64,000 nucleotides of DNA from positions 148,897 through 212,896 of the forward strand of contig CAJTYH010000001.1 in assembly GCA_910583675.1 (NCBI GenBank). The letters are read 5' to 3'. The DNA is from an uncultured Muribaculaceae bacterium (GTDB lineage: Bacteria > Bacteroidota > Bacteroidia > Bacteroidales > Muribaculaceae). The notes below the pieces were generated by a model, which was not told where the DNA came from, did not search any database, and worked only from the letters and a program-made list of their open reading frames with translations. Each line of letters begins with the position of its first letter. Within the stretch, counting starts at the first letter, position 1. Positions 50,990 to 60,500 of the stretch are shown piece after piece. Position numbers and translations under genes: made by a program.

Positions 50990-52375
50990 TTACCTGCCTC
51001 CTCCAAGGCTCTGGTAGAGGTTGATAAGCGACTGTTCACGGTTTAGCTGGGTGCTCAGGAGGCTCATCTGGGCATTCAGCAGGCTTGACTGCGCGGTCAG
51101 CACCTCAAGGTAGGTGGTTTTCCCGTCGTAGGCCAGAAGGAGGTTGGTGTCCTCCACAGCTTCCTCGAGGTTCTTGACCTGCTCTGTGAGGTATGCGGTC
51201 TTCTCGGTGCTCTTCTCAAGTGCCACGTAGTAGTCGTTGACCTCACCTGCGGCCTGAAGAAGCGCCAGTTCGAAGTTGTTCATGGCCTGTGCCTGTTGTG
51301 CCTTGGCGCCTTTGAGGCGCGCTATGTTCTGTCCTCTCATGAAGAGGGGAGCGGTGAGCTGTCCTGCAAGCTGTATGAACCAGTCGCCGGGATTCTTCAC
51401 AAATGAACCGAGCAGGTTGGTGAATCCGCCGTTGGAGCTGATGGTAATGGAGGGGTAGAAGGCCGCACGGGCTGAATTGGTGGTATAGTACGCGGCTGCA
51501 AGGCTCTCCTCGGCCGCACGCACGTCGGGACGCATGGCCAGTTCGCGCATCGCCACACCCTCGCGCAGGATGCGTGGCATCTCCATCTGTGCGCTTGCGG
51601 GTATCGCCCATGTCTGGGGCATTTCGTTAAGCAGGAGCGACATGGAGCTGTTGGCCTGTTCCAGGGCGCTCTCAAGGTCGGTGATCGACGACAGGATAGA
51701 CCAGTATTGTGCCTGGCTTTGTACAACGGCGGCCTGGTTCACACGCCCTGCCTCCTTGTAGTCCTTCATGATCTCTACGCTCTGCTTCCATATCTCGGCA
51801 GTCTCGCGTGATAGCTCGAGCTGTGCGTTGATGGTTGCGATGGAGTAGTAGCATGTAGCAACTCCGGTGATTATCTGGGAACGGACGGCCTGTTCGTAGT
51901 CGCGCTGCATGCGCAGGGCTGCCTCAGCGGAGCGTTTGGCGTTTAGCGTCTTGCCGAACACGTCTATTTCCCAGCTTATGGCCATGGGAAGGGTGTATGT
52001 CCAGCTCATGTCGCTTTTAGCATAGGAGGCTCCGGCACCGTTGGCGTTGATTACCACGGAGGGGAGGTAGCTCAGGCGTGCACCGAGCACATTGGCACGA
52101 GCCACTTCCACGTTCAACCTCGCATTGTCAAGATTGCTGTTGTTTGCGAGCGCGCGGTTTATGTAATCCTGGAGGAGAGGATCTGTGAAGACCTCCTGCC
52201 AGCGCATGTTGCCGAAGGCGGCGGAGTCCACGGGCGCGGCCTTGGCTTCCGCATACTCCTTGGTCAGGTTGGTGTCCTCGGGCATGTGGAACTTGTTGTA
52301 GATGTGGCATGACGAAAGCATGCTCATACCCATCAAGGTTGCCACTGCGAGCGACGATATTTTGATAAGTTTCAT
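50990..52375 (-). CDS. RND efflux outer-membrane channel (NodT/OprM type), lipoprotein
   Basis: 461 residues. Lipobox in LMGMSMLSSC. Two TolC-like repeats are visible: LDNARLNVEVARANVLGARL and the second-half RPDVRAAEESLAAAYYTTNS, with FYPSITISSNGGF strands. The C-terminal helices carry KTTYLEVLTAQSSLLNAQMS. The trimeric channel forms the outer-membrane exit of the pump encoded just upstream. The gap to the pump gene is 249 bases, unusual inside such operons, and contains hairpins. Confidence 0.93.
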   Translation of the reverse strand: MKLIKISSLAVATLMGMSMLSSCHIYNKFHMPEDTNLTKEYAEAKAAPVDSAAFGNMRWQEVFTDPLLQDYINRALANNSNLDNARLNVEVARANVLGARLSYLPSVVINANGAGASYAKSDMSWTYTLPMAISWEIDVFGKTLNAKRSAEAALRMQRDYEQAVRSQIITGVATCYYSIATINAQLELSRETAEIWKQSVEIMKDYKEAGRVNQAAVVQSQAQYWSILSSITDLESALEQANSSMSLLLNEMPQTWAIPASAQMEMPRILREGVAMRELAMRPDVRAAEESLAAAYYTTNSARAAFYPSITISSNGGFTNLLGSFVKNPGDWFIQLAGQLTAPLFMRGQNIARLKGAKAQQAQAMNNFELALLQAAGEVNDYYVALEKSTEKTAYLTEQVKNLEEAVEDTNLLLAYDGKTTYLEVLTAQSSLLNAQMSLLSTQLNREQSLINLYQSLGGGR

Positions 52376-52624
52376 TGTAGGCTAACTTGGTGAAAATCTT
52401 TGTTTCGGTAATTTAGGTGATGTGTCAGAATTGGCAGATCTCCTTTTTTGTCCCGCTGGGGAGAGGGTGCTGTCAGTCATCGACCTTTGGTCGCTTTGCT
52501 TGCAAAGAATGGTTCAGATGGTAGGAGCTTGAAGGTGAGGTTGACGGGAGTTGACTTAGGTCAATGACCGAAACCTCATCCTTTAAGTGACGACCCAGAT
52601 GAGCCATTATGGCACACCCTCATT
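52376..52624. other. Non-coding gap inside the efflux operon with inverted repeats
   Basis: CTTTGCTTGCAAAG (52494-52507) and a two-layer hairpin GAGGTT.TTGAC / GTCAA.AACCTC (52537-52577) are visible. No reading frame and no TAnnTTTG box is convincing. It may modulate channel expression relative to the pump. Confidence 0.5.
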
Positions 52625-55600
52625 TTAACGCGAATATTGTTCGATCTCGCTCTCTATGCCCTCGTTGTTGGTGTCTTTCCACTTGATCGGGGTGATCTTC
52701 TCCTGGATCAGCTGGAAGGCCACGAATAGGGCGGGCACTATGAATATCTGGAGGATCATGCCTATGAGCATGCCGCCTATGGATCCAGTGCCGAGGGCGC
52801 GGTTGCCGTTGGCACCAACTCCGTTGGCGAACATCATCGGGAGCAGACCGATGATAAGCGCCAGTGAGGTCATGAGGATAGGGCGCAGACGGGCTGCGGC
52901 ACCGGCGATGGCGGCGTTGATGATGGACATGCCTGTGCGGCGGCGTTCAAGCGCGAACTCCACGATAAGGATGGCGTTCTTTGCAAGAAGGCCGATAAGC
53001 ATGATCAGCGCGATCTGCAGGTAGATGTTGTTGGAGATGTCAAACATCTTCGCGAACATGAACGAACCCATGAGGCCGAACGGTATCGAGAGGATCACCG
53101 CCCAAGGCAGCAGGTAACTTTCATACTGTGCCGACAGAAGCAGGTAGACGAACAGGAGGCAGAGACCGAAGATCATCGCCGTGGCGTTGCTTGAGCTATT
53201 ACCCTCCTCGCGCGTCATACCGGAATACTCGAAACCGTAACCGGCGGGAAGCGTCTCCTGTGCGACGCGTTCGATGGCGGCGAGTGCCTGACCGGAAGAA
53301 TACCCCTCGGCAGGGTTACCTGTCACGGAGATGGACTGGAACAGGTTGAATCGGTTCAGGAGGTCGGGGCCGTATACCTTGGTTAAGGTGACATAGTTGG
53401 CAAGCGAAGCCATAGTGCCGTTGCTGCCGCGAACCTTGATGTTGTGCAGTGTCTCGGGCGATACGCGCGATTCAGGCTTGGCCTGTACCATAACGCGGTA
53501 GATCTTTCCGAAGCGGTTGAAGTTGCTGACATACATCGACCCGTAGTAGCCTTGAAGCGCGGAGATGATGGCTGAGGTGGAGAGACCGGCCTGTTGCGCC
53601 TTGGCTGCGTCTATGTCTATGCGGTATTGCGGGAAGGTGGGATTGAAGGTGGTGTAGGCCATCTGTATCTCCGGTTGGGCGTTAAGCTGTCCCAGGAAGT
53701 TCTGGACTACGGAGAAGAAGGTGTTTATGTCGCCGCCTGTCTTGTCCTGCATCTTGAGCTCGAAGCCGTTGGTGGCCGAGTAACCGGTGATCATAGGGGG
53801 TGCGAAGGCTATCACGCGGCCATCCTTGATCAGCTGCCCTGCCATGGCATAGAACTGTCCGATCACGGCATCCACGCTTTCCGTCTTCTTGTCGCGCTTG
53901 CTCCAGTCCTTGAGTTTTATGATGAAGGCACCGTATGTGGGACCCGCACCGGCGATGAAGCTGTAGCCGGCGATCTCCTGACGGAATTCTATGGCAGGTA
54001 TCTGTGCAAGCACTCCGTCGATTTTCTTCATGGTCTCTATGGTGCGCTCCTGCGATGTGCCCGGGGGCATGTCCACCATCACGAAGAACGTGCCGGTGTC
54101 CTCGTTGGGCACAAGTGCGGTAGGCGTGGTGCTCATGAGCCATACAAGCACACCCACGCTGGCTGCTACGAGACCGGCCGAGGTCACCTTGTGGCGTATG
54201 AAGAAGTTGACCCCCTTCTTGTAATGCTCGAGCTGTGCGTCATACATGACGTTGAACCATGCATGGAAACGCTTTACGAAGTTGCGCTTCTTGCCATGCT
54301 CGTCGGTGTGGGGTTTCAGGAAGACAGCACATAGGGCGGGGGAGAGGGTTAGCGCGTTCAATGCGGAGAAACCGATTGAGATCGCCATGGTAAGACCGAA
54401 CTGCTGATAGAAGATACCGGCGGTTCCCGGCATGAATGACACTGGGATGAACACGAGCATCATTACCAGGGTGATGGAGACGATGGCGCCACCTATCTCG
54501 TTCATGGCGTCGATGGATGCCTTGCGTGCGCTCTTATAGCCCGCGTCAAGTTTTGCATGGACGGCTTCCACCACCACTATGGCATCGTCCACCACAATGG
54601 CGATGGCAAGCACCAGAGCCGAAAGTGTGATGAGGTTGAGCGAGAAACCTATGAGTTTAAGCACGAAGAACGTACCCACCAGAGCCACGGGGATGGCTAT
54701 TGCGGGGATGATGGTGGAGCGAAGATCCTGCAGGAAGATGTAAACCACCACGAACACCAGTATGAACGCCTCGATGAGGGTGTGCACCACCTTGTCTATT
54801 GAGGCATAAAGGAAGTCGTTGTTGTTCATGGGGATGGCAAAGGCCAGTCCTTCCGGAAGGTCTTTCTCCAGTATCTTTACCTGTGCGAGACAGTCGTTGA
54901 TGATCTGTGTAGCGTTGGAGCCGGCGGTCTGGAACACGATTGCCATGGTGCCGGGATGGCCGTTGAGGTGCGATCCGTATTCATAGGTGACCTTGCCGAG
55001 TTCCACGTCGGCTACATCCTTGAGGTATAGCACCTCGCCGTTGGGGGTGGCGCGAACCACTATGTTCTCGAACTCCTCGGGAGTGGAGTAACGGCCGCGG
55101 TACTTCATGGTGTACTGGAAGCTCTGGTTGCCCTGTGCGCCGAACGAGCCGGGAGCGGCTTCGATGTTCTGATCTCTCAGCGCGGCTGCCACGTCGCTCG
55201 GGTTGAGACCGTACTGTGCCATTACCTCGGGCTTGAGCCATATGCGCATGGAGTAGTCGCCGCCGAAGCTCATCACGTCGCCCACGCCCTTTACACGCTG
55301 AAGCACGGGGATGACGTTGATCTTCATGTAGTTGTCAAGGAACTCCTCGTCGTATCTGTCGGTCGGGGCATACAATGCCACGCCCACAAGCATGGAGCTT
55401 TGGCGTTTCTGGGTGAGCACGCCCACCTGGGTTACTTCGGCCGGAAGGAGGTTCAGAGCCTTGGATACGCGGTTCTGCACGTCAACGGCTGCCATGTCGG
55501 GGTCGAATCCCTGCTCGAAGTGCACGTTGATGGATGCCGAACCGGTATTTGTGGCGGTTGATTCTATGTATGTCATGCCCTCTGCTCCGTTTATGGACTC

Positions 55601-55801
55601 TTCGAGGGGGGCGATTACGGAGTTGAGCACCGCCTGTGCGTTTGCGCCTGCATACGTGGTTGATACCGAAATGGTAGGAGGCGCGATGTCGGGATATTGT
55701 GTCACAGGCAGGGATGCCAGACCGATCAATCCCAACAGCACAATGAATATTGATATAACCGTCGAGAGCACCGGGCGGTTAATGAATGTATCTAATTTCA
55801 T
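52625..55801 (-). CDS. RND multidrug efflux pump, HAE1 family (AcrB-like)
   Basis: 1058 residues, the normal AcrB length. The N-terminal transmembrane helix (RPVLSTVISIFIVLLGLIGL) is followed by porter domains, the TM helix with the proton-relay Asp pair (LAIAIVVDDAIVVVEAVHAK), a second porter domain and a C-terminal TM block (ALIMLIGLLAKNAILIVEFA). It drives drug/proton antiport and works as a trimer in the inner membrane. It is second in the operon, 111 bases after the adaptor gene. The gene order adaptor-pump-channel is standard. Confidence 0.96.
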   Translation of the reverse strand: MKLDTFINRPVLSTVISIFIVLLGLIGLASLPVTQYPDIAPPTISVSTTYAGANAQAVLNSVIAPLEESINGAEGMTYIESTATNTGSASINVHFEQGFDPDMAAVDVQNRVSKALNLLPAEVTQVGVLTQKRQSSMLVGVALYAPTDRYDEEFLDNYMKINVIPVLQRVKGVGDVMSFGGDYSMRIWLKPEVMAQYGLNPSDVAAALRDQNIEAAPGSFGAQGNQSFQYTMKYRGRYSTPEEFENIVVRATPNGEVLYLKDVADVELGKVTYEYGSHLNGHPGTMAIVFQTAGSNATQIINDCLAQVKILEKDLPEGLAFAIPMNNNDFLYASIDKVVHTLIEAFILVFVVVYIFLQDLRSTIIPAIAIPVALVGTFFVLKLIGFSLNLITLSALVLAIAIVVDDAIVVVEAVHAKLDAGYKSARKASIDAMNEIGGAIVSITLVMMLVFIPVSFMPGTAGIFYQQFGLTMAISIGFSALNALTLSPALCAVFLKPHTDEHGKKRNFVKRFHAWFNVMYDAQLEHYKKGVNFFIRHKVTSAGLVAASVGVLVWLMSTTPTALVPNEDTGTFFVMVDMPPGTSQERTIETMKKIDGVLAQIPAIEFRQEIAGYSFIAGAGPTYGAFIIKLKDWSKRDKKTESVDAVIGQFYAMAGQLIKDGRVIAFAPPMITGYSATNGFELKMQDKTGGDINTFFSVVQNFLGQLNAQPEIQMAYTTFNPTFPQYRIDIDAAKAQQAGLSTSAIISALQGYYGSMYVSNFNRFGKIYRVMVQAKPESRVSPETLHNIKVRGSNGTMASLANYVTLTKVYGPDLLNRFNLFQSISVTGNPAEGYSSGQALAAIERVAQETLPAGYGFEYSGMTREEGNSSSNATAMIFGLCLLFVYLLLSAQYESYLLPWAVILSIPFGLMGSFMFAKMFDISNNIYLQIALIMLIGLLAKNAILIVEFALERRRTGMSIINAAIAGAAARLRPILMTSLALIIGLLPMMFANGVGANGNRALGTGSIGGMLIGMILQIFIVPALFVAFQLIQEKITPIKWKDTNNEGIESEIEQYSR

Positions 55802-55912
55802 TTCTGTGGTTTATAATATGGGAATTCAGAAATTTCCGCAGAAGGAGGCTCCCCGGTGATTTCCCGGAGACGCATCTGCTTCCGCTGGATGGTGAAAGTG
55901 TTGACAAGGGTG

Positions 55913-57103
55913 TTACTGCTGTGCTCCCTGCTGTTGGGCGGCTGCAGCCTGGCGTGCGGCCATTTCGGCAGCGTCCACCGCCTTGATCGCCATGTCAGGA
56001 CGCACTTTGGTGCCGACACCTTCCACTACCACGCGTTGGCCGTTGGCAAGGCCGGAGGTCACGATGTAGTTCTTGCCGTCGTCCTGCGGATAGACGGTGA
56101 TGGGGGTGCTGACGGTTTTGCTTGAGTCGTTCACTGTGTATACGAACTTGCGATCCTGCACCTCGAAGGCTGCTTTCTGCGGGATTATGATCACGCTGTC
56201 AATGTGATGGGGGATCATTATCTGTCCGGTGGAACCGCTGCGGAGCATGCCGTTGATGTTCTTGAAGCGAGCGCGCACATTGGCCGAGCCGGTAGTGTTG
56301 TTGATCACACCCGACACTGTCGCCACGGTGCCTGTTTCCGGATAGATGGTGCCGTCGGAAAGTTCAAGCTGTACCGGAGGCATCTGTGCTATCGCCTGGT
56401 TAAGCCCGATCTTGCCACCGTCGGTCATGTCGAGGATGTCCTTCTCATTGAGCGAGAAATAGGCGTATATGTCGGAATTGTCGCTGACCGTAGTAAGGGG
56501 GGTAGGCATCGAAGGGGATGCCAGTGAACCTTCACGGTTGGGGATGGAACCTACGAAACCGTCGGAGGGAGCGGTTACCACGGTATAGCTCAGGTTCTTT
56601 TTTGCGTTTGTGAGTGCGGCGTTGGCTTGTGCGAGAGCGGCCTCAGCCTGTGCCAGCGAGTTCTTTGCCAGCTGGTTCTCATATTCGCTGATGATGTTCT
56701 TGTCGAAAAGGCGCTGTTTGTTTGCAGCGGTAAGGCGTGCCGTTTCCACTGCGGTCTGTGCCGAATTCACTGCGGCTGCCGCCTGGTCTACGGCAGACTG
56801 GTATTGAACCTGGTCAAGCGTGAAGAGCACTTGGCCCTTGCGTACGTAATCACCCTCGTCTACGTTGACCTTGGTCACGAAACCGGATACGAGGGGGCGA
56901 ACCTCCACGTCGGTTTTACCCTTGATGGTAGTGGAGCGATAGGTTGTCAGGTCGGCTGTGCCGGGTTGAACGGTGACTGTGGCGATTTCCGGTGTCATGT
57001 CGGGCATCTGCTGGGCTGTCTTGTCGCCGCAAGACGCCAAAGTGAGCACTGTCGCCGAAAGTGCCGCAAGGGCCGTTAGCGACTGAACTTTACACTTCTT
57101 CAT
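55913..57103 (-). CDS. RND efflux periplasmic adaptor (AcrA-like membrane fusion protein), lipoprotein
   Basis: 396 residues. Lipobox in ATVLTLASCGD. The family layout is complete: a first lipoyl half (VRPLVSGFVTKVNVDEGDYV), an alpha-helical hairpin rich in Ala/Gln (AAAAVNSAQTAVETARLTAA), a second lipoyl half (SYTVVTAPSDGFVGSIPNRE), then beta-barrel and membrane-proximal domains (AAFEVQDRKFVYTVN). The C-terminus is Ala/Gln-rich. It links the pump to the outer-membrane channel. First gene of the efflux operon, with a -7 box 72 bases upstream. Confidence 0.95.
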   Translation of the reverse strand: MKKCKVQSLTALAALSATVLTLASCGDKTAQQMPDMTPEIATVTVQPGTADLTTYRSTTIKGKTDVEVRPLVSGFVTKVNVDEGDYVRKGQVLFTLDQVQYQSAVDQAAAAVNSAQTAVETARLTAANKQRLFDKNIISEYENQLAKNSLAQAEAALAQANAALTNAKKNLSYTVVTAPSDGFVGSIPNREGSLASPSMPTPLTTVSDNSDIYAYFSLNEKDILDMTDGGKIGLNQAIAQMPPVQLELSDGTIYPETGTVATVSGVINNTTGSANVRARFKNINGMLRSGSTGQIMIPHHIDSVIIIPQKAAFEVQDRKFVYTVNDSSKTVSTPITVYPQDDGKNYIVTSGLANGQRVVVEGVGTKVRPDMAIKAVDAAEMAARQAAAAQQQGAQQ

Positions 57104-57174
57104 TTTTCTCTCTTTTTTAGTCTTATATTGTTCCTATTAAATTGCGCGTTAGCACCATCCCTCCAAACTGTCTG

Positions 57175-57182
57175 CAAAATTA
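57175..57182 (-). promoter_or_regulatory. -7 box of the RND efflux operon
   Basis: TAATTTTG on the minus strand. The divergent gap of about 400 bases to the next gene holds no reading frame of note. Confidence 0.6.
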
Positions 57183-57431
57183 CTTAAATATAAATCCATG
57201 AAATATGATAAAAATCATATAACGAGAGGTTTTAATATGTTTTAACTCAGCAATAGTTTTCGTAACATGCTGTGTTGCCACGTAATCGGTGTACTAAGTG
57301 ATCTCATAGCAGTATTGACTACAGCGACATAAAGAGGTTCGTTTATCATTGTATGTATGGCAAAAAGTTTGTATATTTTGGGTAATAATGGAAAAATGTC
57401 GTCGTAATGGCATTTTTACGAGCTGTTAACA

Positions 57432-57461
57432 TTGAGAAACAATTTTAAATTTTTATATTTG
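57432..57461 (+). promoter_or_regulatory. Promoter of the 1522-residue protein gene
   Basis: TTG at 57432-57434 and TATATTTG at 57454-57461 are 19 bases apart. The -7 box abuts an in-frame ATG at 57464, which excludes that ATG and supports the start at 57503. Confidence 0.75.
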
Positions 57462-57502
57462 CGATGTCAGGAGACGCATCTTTAACATTATATTTTACCA
57501 AC

Positions 57503-60500
57503 ATGAAGAGGCTATTGTCATTTATTATTTCCGCAGTCTTGCTTTCTGCGGTCATTGTGTGCTCGGCCATGGGTAGTCAGGCTCATCTGCGGAAACAGCG
57601 TCTTTCCACTCCGGTACGCACTGTAGATAAGTCTGTTTCCACTCCCAAGGAATTGCCGAAGGGTTTTCACATGCCTGTTAAGCGCTCCTTGGACAGGAGG
57701 GCATCGTCCATTCCATACAAAGGTCTCGAAGTGAGGCCTGATACTCGGCGAAAGACTGAAGGAAAGATGTCTGCGGCCTCTGAGTTGCCACAGCTTGTGG
57801 GTAGTGTGGTCTATGATTACGGGGAAAATTCAAATCCCGACGGCCTTTACAGGATAGAAGATGGTAAAGCGACCCTGATGTTTCCCTATAATCAGTTGTC
57901 CGCCAATGGTGGAGGCGTGGAAATAGACGGCCTTTACTATCTTACTTATTATTATGAATTCTGGGACATGATCTTTGTCGATATTGCAGCCTATAGCATC
58001 GCTGACGGGTCTGAGGTTGCCATAATGATGGGACAGAATGACAATATCGCCTCAGATATCGCCGTGGATCCAACTACCGGCACGGTATATGCCATTACCT
58101 TGAACCAGGATCTGACGGGTTACCAGCTTTCACGCATGACTTACACGACCACTGGCGTCACCACCACCGAGATTGCGCCACTTGACGGTGATTGGAACGC
58201 CCTGGCTTGTGACGCGTCCGGGCAGTTGTATGCCATATGCAGCTATGGAAAGGAGGTCGGCGGCAAATTCGTTGTGGATTCCTCTACGTTGTGCCGACTT
58301 GACAAAACTACCGGTGAGGTCGCCGTGGTTGGGCCAACCGGGCAAGCGCCCCAATACCAGTCTTCGGCAACCATAGATCCTGCCACGGGACGCATGTTCT
58401 GGTGCGTGTGTCCTCCTGCCGGCCAAAGTGTCCTGTGCGAGGTTGACCTTGCTACTGGTGAAGCTACTGAGCTGTTCGCGTTTGCCGACAATGATCAGGT
58501 GACCGGCATGTATGTGAGCACCGCGTCGTCACAGGACAAGGTTCCGGCAGCTGCTACCGGCCTGACAGTTGATTTTCCCGATTGCTCGCTGACGGGTACG
58601 GTGAGTTTCGAGATCCCCGCATTTACCTTTGACGGCACTCCGGCCTTGGGAAGTGTCGATTATGAGATCCTTGCCAATGAGAGTGTGGCGGCCACGGGGA
58701 CTTCCGCCTATGGCGAACATGTGACCGCTGATATAACATTGCCCGCTGCCGGGGACTACACCTTTACCGTGGCCGTGAGCAATGATGTAGGCAAAAGCAA
58801 GCTGACGCAGATCTCCAAGTTCATCGGCAACGGCGTGCCTGAAAAGACCTCCTCCGCAACTCTATCTTATGCCAATGGCGTGATGACGGTTCGATGGAAG
58901 CCTGTGACCGCCACTGTCGACGGGGGATACATAGATCCGGCTGACGTCACGTATTCCGTGAGCCGTTTCCCCGGAAACGTGAAGGTGGCTTCGTTTATTC
59001 CCGAGACCTCTTTCAGCGAGACCATCGAGGAACCCAAGGCTCTTACTGATTTCTATTATGTGGTAGTGGCGCATAATGGCAACTCCGTTTCGGCCGAAAC
59101 ACGCTCCAATGTGATTACCCTCGGAAGTATCATCCCTCCATATGCCAATAACTTCAATATACCCGCGTCGCTTGCCGGATTCACGATAATCGACGGCAAC
59201 CAGGACGGGAAGTCATGGGAATACAATGATTATGCGGTGCGAATGGTCTACAACACCTCGGTCAAGATGGATGATTGGCTGATAACGCCGTCATTGTACC
59301 TTGAAAAGGGGAAGACGTACCAGGTAGGTCTGAAGGCATGGGGATATGACCCGTCCTATCCCGAAAGGCTGGAGGTAAAATGGGGCGCGGGACCCACTAC
59401 CGACATGATGACCGGAACTGTGATAGAGCCGACGGTGGTGAATGTGCGCATTACCTCCCCCCTTGAGCTGACCGGATATATCGCTCCTGAATCTGATGGC
59501 TCATATTATCTTGGGATACACGGTATTTCAGATGCCGACAGGTTCTATCTCAACATTGATGACTTGACGGTGTCGGAAGGGACGTCTACCGAAGTGCCTG
59601 AAGCACCTACTGGTCTTAAGGCTGTTGCAGATGAAAACGGAAATCTTTCTGCTGTGATTTCATTCAGGACGCCGCTTTACGATGTTGCAGGCAACAGGCT
59701 TACGTCGCTGACGAGTGCCGAGGTGCGCCGCGGTGATTCGGTTGTTAAGACTTTTGATGAACCGCGTCCTGATGAGGAGCTTTCCTTTACGGATGAGGTG
59801 GATACTGATGGCACATATGTATACACGATCCAGTGTCATAATGGTGCTGGAAGCGGCAGAAGCGCCGATGTAAAGGTGTTCATAGGGGTGGATGTGCCCG
59901 TGAACCCCGAAAATGTACGCATTGCTGAGACGTCTGTTCCCGGTGAGGTGACTGTCTCATGGGATCCCGTTGACAGAGGGCAAGGAGGTAATCCGGTGAA
60001 TCCGGCCTTGGTACAATATTATGTGGGAGAGAACGACGGTATTGTCTGGGTGCCGGTTACGGAAAAGGGCAATCAGACGTCAGTTACTTTCCGTGGTGTC
60101 CCTGAAGGGGAGCAGAAATTCGTACAATATGCCGTATTTGCCGAGACCTCTGGCGGCATGTCTGCCTCGCTTACGCCGGTAATAGCGGCAGGAACGCCTT
60201 TCACTGGCATTGAAGAGAGTTTTGCCGGGGGATATTTCGAATATCCGTGGAGTGTCTCGTTTTCCGATATGGACGGCGAATGGGGTGTCTATGAGGACAA
60301 TTACCTGGATGGCTGTGTCTCGCAGGATGGAGACAACGGTTTTGCCGGAATGCAAGGTTCTTTGGCAGGCTCTACATCGGCTTTGATAAGTGCCAAGTTC
60401 AGGATTGAGCGGGCCACTACTCCCGGATTGATGTTATATGCCTACAATATCTTGGGTGACAACGGCAAAAAAGATACCAACACGCTTGACTTGTATGTCA

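Noticed and set aside
57464..57502. Upstream ATG for the 1522-residue protein
   Set aside because: It lies directly behind the -7 box TATATTTG, so transcription should start at or after it.
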